Below, piece by piece: positions 37,161 through 48,240 of a stretch of DNA of 64,000 bases. A program made the position numbers and the translations under genes. Each line of letters begins with the position of its first letter. Position 1 is the stretch's first letter. The notes beneath the pieces were generated by a model that worked only from the letters and a program-made list of their open reading frames with translations, searched no databases and had not been told where the DNA came from. Source of the stretch: Lepidonotus clava (lineage: Eukaryota > Annelida > Polychaeta > Phyllodocida > Polynoidae); contig OW387148.1 of NCBI GenBank assembly GCA_936440205.1, forward strand, positions 19,089,961 to 19,153,960. Direction: 5' to 3'.

Positions 37161-38063
37161 CCGGGGGGCCATTCCACAAAAAGTTATGAACATTCAAAAT
37201 TTATATTCCATTCCAGAAACAAGATACGTACTGTTTGCAGCCTAAGAAAAGTGTGCATAACTCCAGGGGGCCATTCCATAAAAAGTTATGAACATGTACA
37301 ATTTACATTTCATTCCAGAAACAAGATACGTACACAATGATATTTCTGCGTACTGTACACAGCACAAGTCATGTGTACATTAATTCCAATTATCTGCGAC
37401 ATGTAATGGAATGTTCGTAAATAACTTTTATTATTTAAAAATATATTTAACTATGAGGTGTTAAAGGTATGTTAACGAGTGATATATCATAAGAAAGCTT
37501 AAATTATGAGGATTCCGCTGGTGAAAACCAATTTAAAATTGGTTAAGAATTCATGGAGCTATTAAAGAAATTCTGAATAATCATGTTAAATCCAATCTCA
37601 TGTCATTTGTGTACATTTTTCTACGTACAGTGTAAGTTTGAGGTAACTTTTGACATTACGAACACTTTTTCTTACTAACACTATTTGTGTACAAATTCAA
37701 AGTTAACCCTTACACTTACGAACAATTTTTGTGCTAATAGTGTTCGTACATAATTATTAATATTCATATACATTTTACACAATGAAGTCATAGTGCTATG
37801 ATAATAAATTAGGTAGCATTTAAAAGGAAAATTCATAACGAATCCGTAAGTGAAAACCATATTAGAATCGGTTAAGAATTCACGGAGCTATCAAATAAAA
37901 CAGAAAATCTGATCTTTTGTTATTTGTGTACATTTCTGTAAGTACATAGTACGTTTTCAGCAATTTTTGACGTTGCGTACACATTTTCTTACTAACAGTG
38001 TTTGCGCACAGATTCTAAATTAATCCTCAGACTTACGAACATTTTTGTGGAATAGCCCCCGGG
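37161..38063. mobile_element. CCGGGGG-ended non-autonomous element
   Basis: About 903 bp bounded by inverted CCGGGGGGCCATTCCACAAA and its mate ending at 38063. The terminal motif recurs internally at about 37264. Two diverged direct copies of about 230-260 bp follow (about 37481-37740 and 37830-38058) sharing GTGAAAACCA, GGTTAAGAATTCA and GTGTACATTT. No target duplication was found and there is no coding region. Confidence 0.6.
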
Positions 38064-40433
38064 TCACAATTGCGTCTCCATCTAATGATGTCCCAGGCTG
38101 GCAATGTGTGACATCGCGAAGGTAATTGAACAATTGCTGAATGGCAAGAAACACGAGGTTGTGCATGCGACGTACGCGGTGCGTACAATTGGTCATTACA
38201 ATGTGCAATATACACGACGTCGCCCACACAGGATCCCCTTTATACTCTTAGTGGTTCTAAGCTTTTATCTAGGCCAACAAAATTTTACTGTCGATACTTC
38301 GCGTAAAATACTATGCACATGCACATCAAAAGTACCATATCCCCATTTCGTTATACTGCTTCTGTCGTTCTATCTTGTCAACCAATATGTTAAGCATAAC
38401 AGTGAAATATGCTCAGGTGAAGTCGCGCTAATAGGCAGGGTACTTAAGTTAATTACTTGATTACCACTTATTCAAAACCCGTAATACCTGGTATGGTATG
38501 GTGGTATTTGTTAAATTGCCTGTAATCTCTGACACCGTGATTTGCTCAAATAACACCACTTCTTATACAGAATAAATCAACTATTTAGAAACGGTCACTT
38601 TTTCTAATCATAAATAGGTAGTTATAAATTTCAGAGTCAATAGTTAAGCGCAGATGACAAAAATAATTGTATGTTTCCAAGGCGAGTGATTAGATACCTT
38701 TGCAAAACAAGAGGTTATAGGTTTTAACTTGTTCAAATTTCAAATAGTTTCTTAATTTGGGAATAATTCCGGGGCGTGCCATAAATACCATGGCTTGTGA
38801 ATTACCTACTCTGTTTGTAATTGATGCTTGTATCAAAGCAGGGGAGCAGTCTTCAGTGATCTATCAGTAAAATTATAGGGTTACGATTAAAATAAAGGTT
38901 TAACCTTTTAGTTTTATTGAGTCTTGTGTATTACAAAAGCATGCTACTTGTCCAGTGAGCAACCTGATTTCAAATCGATTTGTCAAGCCCTTTAATATAA
39001 ATATGACTGTGAATTATTTTATGTTTGTTATGAACCTCCTTTACTTGACTTACATGTACATGCATGCCAGATAGTTTTTGCCTGGTCAACGTTTTCTTAT
39101 ATTTACCAAACTTGAGGCAAAACAGGAAAAGGTGCACCTCTTTAATGATTTTTGAGATAATGAGATGAAAGATCTCCTCAGTACACCTGTGCCGAGTGTG
39201 ACAATTATGTTACACCTTAAAGGATAGGTAGAGCGAATGTTATCACTACGAGGACAGATTCTGCCACAGAGGTATGAGGCTATTAACCTATGATGCCCTC
39301 CAAAAGTACCGATCACAAGGGTAATGTAGACTATGACTAACTCTACTCCAAGGGTTGCTACTGGGGGCAAAGCAGTGGCGAGCTATATAACCTCTCTTTT
39401 TTCTTGGCCTTGGATTGAATTTCTGTGCTATTGCTTGTGAAGGGGCCAGTATGTATACCTATGCTGCATATGCCTAGGTGATACGGGGGGCTTTACACAT
39501 GTAAGATATAAATCAAATCCCTTGGGTGTGCAGCCATATAGTGTCTTTTCCAGACCTGGCTGTCATGGTCTAGTGGGTTTGTTTGTCTGGGTGTCGCTAT
39601 GGTGACCACCTGGCAACACCTGTTATGTAATGCTGATAAGCACTGATTGGGGCTCTCTGATTGGCTGGAAACTTTTATTATTGAAAAATGGTTTTAAAAT
39701 ATATGCCTTGTACGCACATAGACAATGCATGTATCAGAAAAAAGACAAAGATTGGTACTATTGATACATGTAGACAGAATTCTCTAACTTTGTATACATC
39801 AAGAGTTATGGATGGTTTGATATCTACAAATTACATAGGCTCAAAGAGGAAATAACCCCTAGCTTGTCTGGGCAACAGCCATGTGGCTAAGCTCCACACC
39901 AGGTGGCATGGTCTGGAATTTCATTTATTGTCATATTGCTCTCCCATCGCACCTTGTGTCGCAAAGGTGCAAAGCCACTATACTGCTATATGTCATTCTG
40001 GGTGCTGCTGCTGGCCGAAGGCTGGGCCCTGGAGGCATTTAGAGCAAATCTAGCATTTGTTTTCCCACTTTACTGAAAGCTGATGGGTCCCAGATGCCTT
40101 TTGATCACCCCAATGGGTAAACGCGACACACTTGAACGAATACCAACAGCCTGCTTTATAATGATTATCGCATTCAACATTGCACTTACGTAAAATCTAC
40201 AGAGGTTTGAAAAGGTGTTTCACAATAAGCCCTCTGTAAATGCTTCCAAAATCTTCGTGTGAAAAAACGTGACCGTAAACTTGTTTGTGAAACTAACCCT
40301 TAATCCATTTTTGTCAGTATTATTACTTATAATTATGGAGCAAACGGCCACGAAAATATGAACTGGTCAGGAATAAGTGAGTCAGTTTATAAACTTAAAT
40401 CTTCCCTGTGTTTGAGGCATAGCCCAAACGCAC

Positions 40434-40501
<68 letters not shown>

Positions 40502-41930
40502 ACGCACACACGTACGCACACTCACATACATTAACTTAGCACTAAATCCAAATTTTATGTTATGAATGTTATGCCATATATTATGTCAACAATATTGTAC
40601 AAAAAAGCAGATATATATTTTTCGCCTAACAATTTTTTTTCCAGTTATGCTGGGGACCTTCACAAATTTAAGCCTGTTTAAATACTGCGGTCCACAGCTG
40701 GGCAACAGTCATGGCCATTTCCATTTGTCGAATGGGACGCCAGGTGGTGACTTCTGGGATGGGGTCACTTTTCACATACTACACCTGCCGACGCTCTGCA
40801 TTATGGGAAATTTGCTAATTCTCACTGACTCGCGCTGTCCTCAGGTGCTCTCCACTGTTTAATGAAGGAAATTGTGGGGACCAGGGTTTGGAAGCCTGTC
40901 TGAAAATGAGCAATTTGTTCAAACATGCGGCCTGTTTTCTTCATAGATTGGAAACACATGATTACTGGATAGGTCTGGACAGTAACATTCATTTTGTCAT
41001 TAATCCGCCTCGTTCAGGGACTACTTTTCATAATAAATTATCGGGCTGTAAATAAAAACCAAACCAATAACATAATATACTGGATTTACAAGACCCAATT
41101 GAGGTTGTATACATACTTCTCCAACTTAGATAAGGCAGATTTGGAGCAGGGTTGTTGTCATCTTTTCGTTGTTGTCGCATTGCAAAGGTATTCAGTCATA
41201 AGAAAGAATATGATATTGACAGGGAATGATCTTCTTCCAAAACAAAATCTGTCTCCCCTGGGAAATAACTTTCAACCTCCTGTCAACATTTCTTTTGACC
41301 ATTTCAGTCTCCCTTTAGAAACTAATAAAATTGTCAATTTGGTAATGATTTCATCAACGTTTTCATCTAAATACTTTTCATTAACTTTAAATGTAATCAA
41401 ATCATCTCTGGATTTTCACTCGTGGGCGGTGACATCTGGATACATAGGACATCCTTAAGCAAATAGGCCTTAGCATCGATCGCACCAGGTAATAAAGTTA
41501 TCAGATAATGACATCTGTTTGTTTAGAAAGAAATCATCACCCTTTCTTATTTTCTCATAGGATTACGTGAAATATTCTGATATATATTTTGTGATATAGG
41601 CCTATAGGAAGATTAAGTTGATTTCTACTCATATCCTTCACTCTTTCAGTAGTAAAGGACCCATACTTCATACTGACCATTGATTGATACCCAGGCAATC
41701 AGCTTGTGCAATATGCACGTCAATACACTCCCACTCAATCCTCCGGAAATCCCGCTTTTCCTGAGGACATGCCCCTTTCGCGCGACTGACGTACCCAGTG
41801 GACCATGACAGTTAGCCCCCCGAGACGCACTCCAGTCCACCAGCTTCCTGTCAAGACGGTCATTTCTTAATAGGGGGGCAACGGGAGAATGGGGAATGGT
41901 GGGCGTGAGGTTACAATGGGGGTATTCTTA
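38064..41930. other. gene-poor stretch with CA microsatellite
   Basis: A CA repeat spans about 40430-40524. The rest is AT-rich. Two open frames (40566-40862 and 40994-41458, plus) have no recognised features. A short segment, CTGGGCAACAG followed by CCAGGTGG, occurs in similar form at 39868 and 40698. Confidence 0.5.
40430..40524. repeat. CA dinucleotide microsatellite
   Basis: Over 40 CA units with a few TACG interruptions at the right end. Confidence 0.95.
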
Positions 41931-41937
41931 ACTGCGT

Positions 41938-42830
41938 CTACTTCAATAAAGTCTGCTTCAATAAACAGAGGAGATAAAACGGATCCTTATGTTCATTAGT
42001 GGTATTCATTTCTTAAACCCTCATGACGGATATGACATGTCACAAACTCTATAAGATGTCTCCTTTACAATAAAGCATCACTCCCCATTCTCACATATTT
42101 ACGGTCGGATCACATAATAGTGTTTTGGTAGAAAGGCGTTTCATTCAGTTATAATTTGTAAACATTGTTGCCACGGACACCTGTAACGGCTATAAAACCT
42201 TGGCGTTGTGTGCAATAGCATGGTCCAGATTCCATGAAATAAAGATAGACGTCTTATTCAAAGGCAAATCATAAGGTTATATGACTCTGTCTGACAGCCC
42301 ACAATACTATATCTATGATATACAAATATGTAAGCATACAAAGGCCTGATGATATATTAGGACCATAACTTACAGTACTAATGAATCTAGAATAGAAGAT
42401 TTCCTCTTGAAACATCCTCACAGTGCCTGGTTATTTCTGCTCTTCACAATGCACAGGTTGAATCTTTGCTTGTAAACACGAAGGAATAGAAAGATGCGAA
42501 GAAGACCAATTTCTAGTCTGCGTGAGGTCTACTTCAATTAACGGAGGAGATGAAAATGATTCTTTATGTTCATTGGTTGTATCCATTTCTATATACTATA
42601 TCTATGATTTAAAAATATGTAAGCATACATATGCCAGAGATTAGGACCATAACGTATACTAATATATCTAGAATGGTGGACTTTCGTCTTGGAAATTCCT
42701 CATGCATAGTACCTGATTATTTCTGCTCTTTTCAATACACAAATTGAATCTTCGCTTGTAAAAACTAGGGAATAGAAAGATGTGAAGAAGACCAATTTCT
42801 AGTCTGCTTACTGTAGTCTCTAAAACAATT
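41938..42830. repeat. diverged tandem duplication, period about 290 bp
   Basis: Segments near 42309 and 42600 both read ATCTATGAT...ATATGTAAGCATACA and continue in parallel through GAATAGAAAGATG and GAAGAAGACCAATTTCTAGT (42490 and 42772). Part of the unit occurs once more near 41938-42010. It is non-coding. Confidence 0.7.
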
Positions 42831-43094
42831 GCTGTTAATTAGATGGATGATGATGACGTGTAAACGTGTTTTCTTTATGGTTTGGCCGTGGATACTGGAA
42901 AGATTTGAAGTATAAAGTCTACACAACAGGATTTGCAAGATGATTGGAAGAAAACACATGAAGAATAAGAAAAACAACCCATTGAATGATATAATGAAAT
43001 CTCCCATCTAGGGCTACAGAAATCTTTGCCGTAATATCCGGTTGTTATTCCAATTTCCAACATGAGCCAGCACGACTGTATGGGAAATTAGGGT

Positions 43095-43316
43095 ATGCAT
43101 CCAGTTGTTATTTTATCATTTCTTTTCCTTCACCCAGTGTATTGTGAGACAACTCCCGGGAATCTCATCATAGATACTGTGTATGCGGGTTTAGGGGATC
43201 TGTTGACTAGGCATACTGAACACCACAATGGTCGCTCTCTTAGAAGAGCAAACAGTGGGCGCGTGGTAGAGAATGCCCCGCTCGCACCCTCAACTTCCGG
43301 TACTTCCGGTTCCTGA
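43095..43316 (+). CDS. small secreted-type open frame, unrecognised
   Basis: 73 codons. The N-terminus MHPVVILSFLFLHPVYC looks like a signal peptide, followed by a mature part with a dibasic RSLRR site and a Ser/Thr/Gly tail (TSGTSGS). A TTTCTTTTCCTTCACCCAG within it could instead be a splice acceptor. No family recognised. It may be a peptide precursor, one exon of a longer gene, or chance. Confidence 0.25.
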   Translation: MHPVVILSFLFLHPVYCETTPGNLIIDTVYAGLGDLLTRHTEHHNGRSLRRANSGRVVENAPLAPSTSGTSGS

Positions 43317-43381
43317 GTTTCCTCAGTAAGGAGGATTGATCCACTAACGCGGCTGGTAGTACTACTAGAAAATACATACAT

Positions 43382-43538
43382 ATAACTAACCGAGAAGGGA
43401 GTACGAGGGTGGTAATCACCCCAAGCTGGGACCCCGATATCAGCCCACGGCCGGCCCTTTGGGCCCTGGCCTCGGGCTGATATTAGGGTCCCAGCTTGGG
43501 GTGATAACCACCTTTGCACTCCCTTCTCGGTTGGTTAT
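43382..43538. repeat. long hairpin, 65-bp arms
   Basis: Arms 43382-43446 and 43474-43538 are inverted copies with about 7 mismatches; the 27-base loop is GC-rich. Both arms contain CACCCCAAGCTGGGACC or its complement. It may be a foldback element; related TATCACCC motifs recur at 43790-43880. Confidence 0.85.
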
Positions 43539-45105
43539 GGATTTATTATACCTTTTCTGTTAGATCTGTGCTCTCAACTGCTCAAGGAAGGATGCACAGT
43601 GATGGTGGGACTGTGATGCTGCACAATCTTTTATGGTTTTTCATATAACTCTTTTGATATCTATCAAATCCACAAACAGTAAGCAGTAAAATGTAGCTAG
43701 GAACGTTGTGCAGATAAAGCATATGTTAGATTTTTTATTTCTAAATGATTTCATTTTTTCATGAATTTTAGATAAATAAAAAGTTTCTGTATCGCCCTGC
43801 AGGCCGATACAAGGCTGGTTATCACCCAGGTTTGTATCGCTCTTAACTACTAAACTTGTATCACCCTATGGTATAATAAATAGTTTTACCCCTCTCATGA
43901 TTTACTTCCCATTGCTTACGCCATACCATCTGAAGTTGTCACAAAATATCGGCGACTGGTCTTCCTCCATCGGTTATATGATCTGCTTGTGATGTTACAC
44001 AATACACGTTGTGCAGATGACGTCAGAACTCCCACATTGTGATGGGCGCCATATTGGTGATTAACTTAAATTTACTAATATCTATAGTTCTAAAGCATTT
44101 ATGATGTAGTTTTATGTTTGCTATATCAAAAGAAAACTAACTTAATCATAATAAATGAGTATAATCTATTAATTGTGGATATTTCTAAAGGCCACGTGGG
44201 TGTGGAGACCACATGGTAATCACCAAAAGTGGGTCGCGTGTCCCTGTCTGCACAAGGTCTATAGGCATAGCATAAGAACCGCTACTAACATGATTAATGA
44301 TAACAAAAGCGCAGTGGTACCAAAGTATAATGACAAAAATGAAAAACGATGTTTTAACTGCAGAATCTACTGCGAAGTGCCATTACATTTAAGTTTTTAT
44401 GGGAGGACGAACATCAAATCTAGGAACGAACCAAGCAATGAGTCCCAGTTAACAGCTTGGTTGCCTTTTAGGGGTCTAAACTCTTAAAAACGGGTTGCCC
44501 AGACTGCTTTTTCTGTTATATGGAACAGGTTATAGAATACTTCTAAATTCTATACATGGCACAAAAGCCAAACGATAGAAATATCCAATACAGAAGGTTG
44601 CATGAATAATGTTTTATTATACTTTTCCGGAATTGCTAAATAGGCGTACAGTGGAGGGCCGTACTGTACTGATATGGATTCCGTATCAGTACAGTGTACT
44701 GATCTGGAAAAGTAGTCCGACCTAGTTTAAACCAATCAAAATGCAGCGTAACGGAGAGAGTTTGACCTCTGACCTACACCGACCTAATTAACGGACCAAT
44801 GGTAAGCGCGGATTTGGTCATGTGAGACGGACGCGGCCCTTTCAGTCTCAGAACACACCAGACAACCAAAACAAACCCACGAGACCGCTAAAACACGTCA
44901 GAAAAGTCCGTTAAAACCGTCGGAAACGGCGGAAATGACGTTCAGTATGGAGCTAACAGACACCCAAATCAGGAAAATGCTAATGTTCGACTCGGACGTT
45001 AGTGAAACGGACCTAAACGGACTTTTGGACGTTTTTGAGGCTCCTGACGTGTTTTGGGACCAGTCCCATCCCGCCAGTCCTACCATCATTGTGTGCAGAG
45101 AAGAT

Positions 45106-45231
45106 CCGTCAGAAAACCCTGCTCAGCCGTCAGAAAACCCTCCGGACCCGTCAGAAAACCCTCCGGACCCGTCAGAAAACCCTCCGGACCCGTCAGAAAA
45201 CCCTCCGGACCCGTCAGAAAACCCTCCAGAG
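45106..45231 (+). repeat. 21-bp minisatellite coding for PSENPPD heptads
   Basis: Six tandem 21-bp units inside Crypton exon 1; units 2-5 are nearly identical, the outer ones diverged. Confidence 0.95.
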
Positions 45232-45349
45232 GTGTCCGCCCATGTTAATTTCCATGATTATGACATGGAGGACCCTGACTACCTCCCACCAGGTAAGCAT
45301 AGGCCCCACCCAAACAATAAAAATGCGTGTAAAAATGGGTGTAATGTGT

Positions 45350-45426
45350 GTGACAAGTACGTGATAAGTATGTGATAAGTACGTGATAAGTACATGATAA
45401 GTACGTGATAAGTTTGTGACAAGTAA
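45350..45426. repeat. 11-bp tandem repeat (GTGATAAGTAC)
   Basis: Seven 11-bp units in the Crypton intron just downstream of the exon 1 donor. Confidence 0.9.
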
Positions 45427-45462
45427 GGGGAATGTTACCCCCACCTCTCAGGAAGTCTCTCA

Positions 45463-45567
45463 TTGCTGCAGTTTAGGGCCAAAATGCCTGGGATCCCCCT
45501 GACTAGCCTCTCTGGTCATAGAGTGGTGCTCATTATTCTCCAGGTAGACACACCCATTTTCATCTTC
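45463..45567 (-). pseudogene. inverted fragment of a related Crypton recombinase domain
   Basis: Minus strand reads EDENGCVYLENNEHHSMTRE and then GDPRHFGPKL. The exon 2 domain at about 47286-47385 reads EDKNGYVYLEFNERHSKTR and then GDPRHFKPKL. About 105 bp of diverged, antisense recombinase sequence therefore sits in the intron of the same gene. It could come from a second Crypton copy or a local inversion-duplication. Confidence 0.8.
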
Positions 45568-46124
45568 CCTGTTTCTATCAACTTTCAGATACTGATGAGG
45601 AGGACTACATGGAGGAAGGCATGGACGAGGGCATGGACGAGGGCATGGATGAGGACATGGACGAGGACATGGAGGAACAGGGAGCCGTAGGAGGGGTGAA
45701 CGAGGCCGACATAGAGGTCTACATTGACTCGGGCAAAAACAAGAACACCAAGAGAAAGACACAACAGGTGGTCAAGAGGTTCCACGAGTACTGCGCGGAA
45801 GAGGGGTATGAGGACTTCGTGGCCCTCCCGCCCTCAACCCTCAATGTCATGGTGAGTGCCTTCTTCATGGTCGTAAAAAAGAAGGACGGGGAAGAGTACG
45901 AACCGGACACCCTCACCAGCATGCACCGGGCCATTGACCGTCACCTCAAGGAGAAAAAGTATGGATATACTTTAAAGGATTCCCCGGAGTTCCAGAGTAG
46001 TCGGGATGTCCTGGCCACCCGGAGGAAGGCCCTCAAGGCGGAGGGGTATGGCAACAAACCCAACCGATCGCAGCCCCTCACTGCACAACATATGAATATC
46101 TTCTGGGAGAAGGGAGCCATCTCT

Positions 46125-47165
46125 TTTTTTTTTTTTTTGAAACGTTTTATTTTTCAACTGGTTACATTCTCAGACTAGTAGTCTGTTCTCCCTCGTGTAC
46201 CAGCAAAAGGTTGGTTTAGTGGTCACGGTAACTGGGATAAGCGGAATATTATTACAATATAGTTTCAGTAAGTTTGATTCGGTATATTGAGAAAATCACA
46301 GTCATAATCATAAATCACAATCAAACGGGTGGGAAACTCGTGTGAGGTATGGAGATAATCAAAACATGAAATGAGATGAGATGGAGATGAAACAAAAGTA
46401 TCAGCACGAACATTTATAAGTACAAGATTAGGTACTATATGTGCATAGTCTTAGGTACAGTCCCAATATTAATAGGCTTCTTGTTGGGAGACGTGGCCAT
46501 AACACAGAAACAATTGTCACATAGTGATTTCAAGGCTTTTTATAAATTAGAGATATAATAGTGAACTAGAATGCTATGGTTTACCGTATCGAACGCCTTC
46601 TTAAAGTCTATATAAATGGTTAAGGTGTCTTTGGAGTTATTGATATTTTCTAGGATGTCTGTGGTAAAGTCAAATATAGTTTGGATCGTGGAGTGCTCTT
46701 TTCTGAAACCGTTTTGAAATTTAGAGAAAATATTATTCAATTCAAAGGCAGGCATAATTTGGTCGTGTAAACAATGTTCAAAAATTTTTCCCGGCAGCGG
46801 TAGCAAAGAGATTGGTCGGAGATCTCCGGGTTGTAGTGCCTTTGTTTTCTTAGGTATAGGTACAACTGTGGCAATTTTCCAGGCATCTGGGAAAACATTA
46901 GTGTCTATAATGGCATTGTAGAGATTAAGAATGAGAATTGGTACATGTGCATATATCACTTTCCATATTCTGGAAGCAATTTTGTCCAGACCACTGGATT
47001 TGTAAACTTTAATCTCCTTAGAGTATTTGGCGAGAGTGTCAAGATCAATACGGGTAACATCTAGGTCTTCCATTATCTTCTGTTGAGGGTTAAAGGACAA
47101 TGGGTGTGGCATTTGTGGGTCGTGCACTATTTTGCTGGCAAGCGCTTCACCAATTCCGGAGAAAT
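46125..47165 (-). mobile_element. 5'-truncated, internally deleted LINE with poly(A) tail
   Basis: Flanked by TCTCT at 46120-46124 and 47166-47170 as a short target duplication. The 3' end (plus-strand left) has 14 T, the complement of a poly(A) tail, with AATAAA (minus) at 46145-46150. The minus-strand frame (about 47165 to 46540) carries the N-terminal half of a non-LTR reverse transcriptase: YKSSGLDKI, FPDAWKIATVVPIPK, LRPISLLPLPGKIFE, FQNGFRKEHST and motif A IDFKKAFDTVNHS. The frame ends just after motif A and is followed by about 400 bases of UTR-like DNA, so the catalytic YADD half is deleted. Clade not fixed; a Jockey/CR1-group relative is likely. Confidence 0.8.
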
Positions 47166-47795
47166 TCTCTAAGACCAGCCCGGAACCTCTCCAACGAGGG
47201 CTCTTCATCTATATGGTGGAGTGTTTCGGGCTGAGGGGCATGCACGAGGGCCGACAAATGAACTGGGGGGACATTAAGTACGTGGAGGACAAAAATGGGT
47301 ACGTCTACCTGGAGTTCAACGAACGACATTCCAAGACTAGACAGGGCCAGGGGGATCCCAGGCATTTCAAGCCTAAACTGTTTAAAAATGAGAGGCATCC
47401 CGAGAGGTGTGCAGTCCACATGTACGAAGTATTCAAGTCCCACCGCCCGACCCCAATGATGGCCCCTGACAGCCCCTTCTTCCTGGCCATCAACAAGAGT
47501 CCCAGGGCCAGGACCTGGTACAAGAACCAGCCCCTGGGTGTTCACCGACTTCGGAAGATTATCCCTGAAATGGCCAAGGCCTGTAATCTGAAGGGGAGGC
47601 TCACTAACCACAACATCAGAAAAAAAACAGCGACTGACCTGCTCCACAGCGGGGTGAATCCCACTGTGATTGTGCAGCTGACAGGTCACAGCAATGTGGC
47701 CAGCCTGAACAATTATGCAACGGCGGACATGTCAATGCAGTACGAGATGTGCGACCTCCTGCAAAGTGACCAGCAGTGAGGGCCCTAAGTCCAGC

Positions 47796-47900
47796 GGTCA
47801 CTCCAGGGCAGGCGGCGGTCACTCCAGGGCAGGAGGCGGTCACTCCAAGGCAGGAGGCGGTCACTCCAGGGCAGGCGGCGGTCACTCCAGGGCAGGCGGC
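47796..47900. repeat. 21-bp minisatellite, five copies
   Basis: GGTCACTCCAGGGCAGGCGGC-type units, nearly identical, just after the Crypton stop codon. Confidence 0.95.
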
Positions 47901-48063
47901 ACCATCCATGAACATCGTCCCAGCTGCAGCTGGATCAGCTGCACTGTTCCAGTCATCATCCTCCAGCCTCTCCCAGGCCTCGGCGCTGCTGAGTGGGGCA
48001 GTCTTCCACGGATCTGTCAACATAAATTTCAATTATTACAGTGGGAACAATAATCCAATGTGA

Positions 48064-48240
48064 AGTCCGGGCAAAATTCAGGCAAAATCCGAGAAATCCG
48101 GGCGAAATCCGGGCAAAATCTGAAACATTCTGATAATTCCACGGTGTTTTACAAGTCCGGGCAAAATCCGGGCAAAATCTAAGAAATCCGGGCGAAATCC
48201 AGGCAAAATGTGAAACATTCTGTTAATTCTCCACGTAGTT
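48064..48240. repeat. 89-bp tandem pair rich in CCGGGCAAAATC
   Basis: Two copies (about 48064-48152 and 48153-48240), each containing several short CCGGGC(A/G)AAATC subrepeats and then GAAACATTCTG. Confidence 0.8.

Larger units (their letters stand above)
44935..47779 (+). pseudogene. Crypton-type tyrosine recombinase gene (DUF3504/KIAA1958-like), split by a LINE
   Basis: Two exons with matching phase: 44935-45292 (donor G|GTAAGC) and 45589 onward (acceptor CTTTCAG), joined through a Gly/Asp codon. Exon 1 encodes an acidic N-terminus with six PSENPPD-type heptads; exon 2 starts with MDEG/MDED repeats. The recombinase domain follows: KRKTQQVVKRFHEYC, the catalytic Arg in CFGLRGMHEGRQ, GDPRHFKPKL, the HxxR box HNIRKKTA, and LTGHSNVASLNNY with the His and Tyr nucleophile. 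This is the Crypton recombinase that also gave rise to host KIAA1958, ZMYM2-4 and QRICH1. A LINE of 1041 bp (46125-47165) interrupts the domain. No other break was seen, so the copy was intact when hit. Ends of the element are not defined. Confidence 0.8.

Noticed and set aside
37092-37340. Frame with an internal repeat (GGHSTKSYEH)
   Set aside because: The repeat is the translated terminal motif of the CCGGGGG-ended element, not a protein.
40994-41458. 154-codon plus-strand frame
   Set aside because: AT-rich, low-information protein with no recognised motif; most likely chance, though length is notable.
45106-45231. Regular repeats considered as CRISPR-like
   Set aside because: Contiguous 21-bp coding units without spacers, in an animal element.
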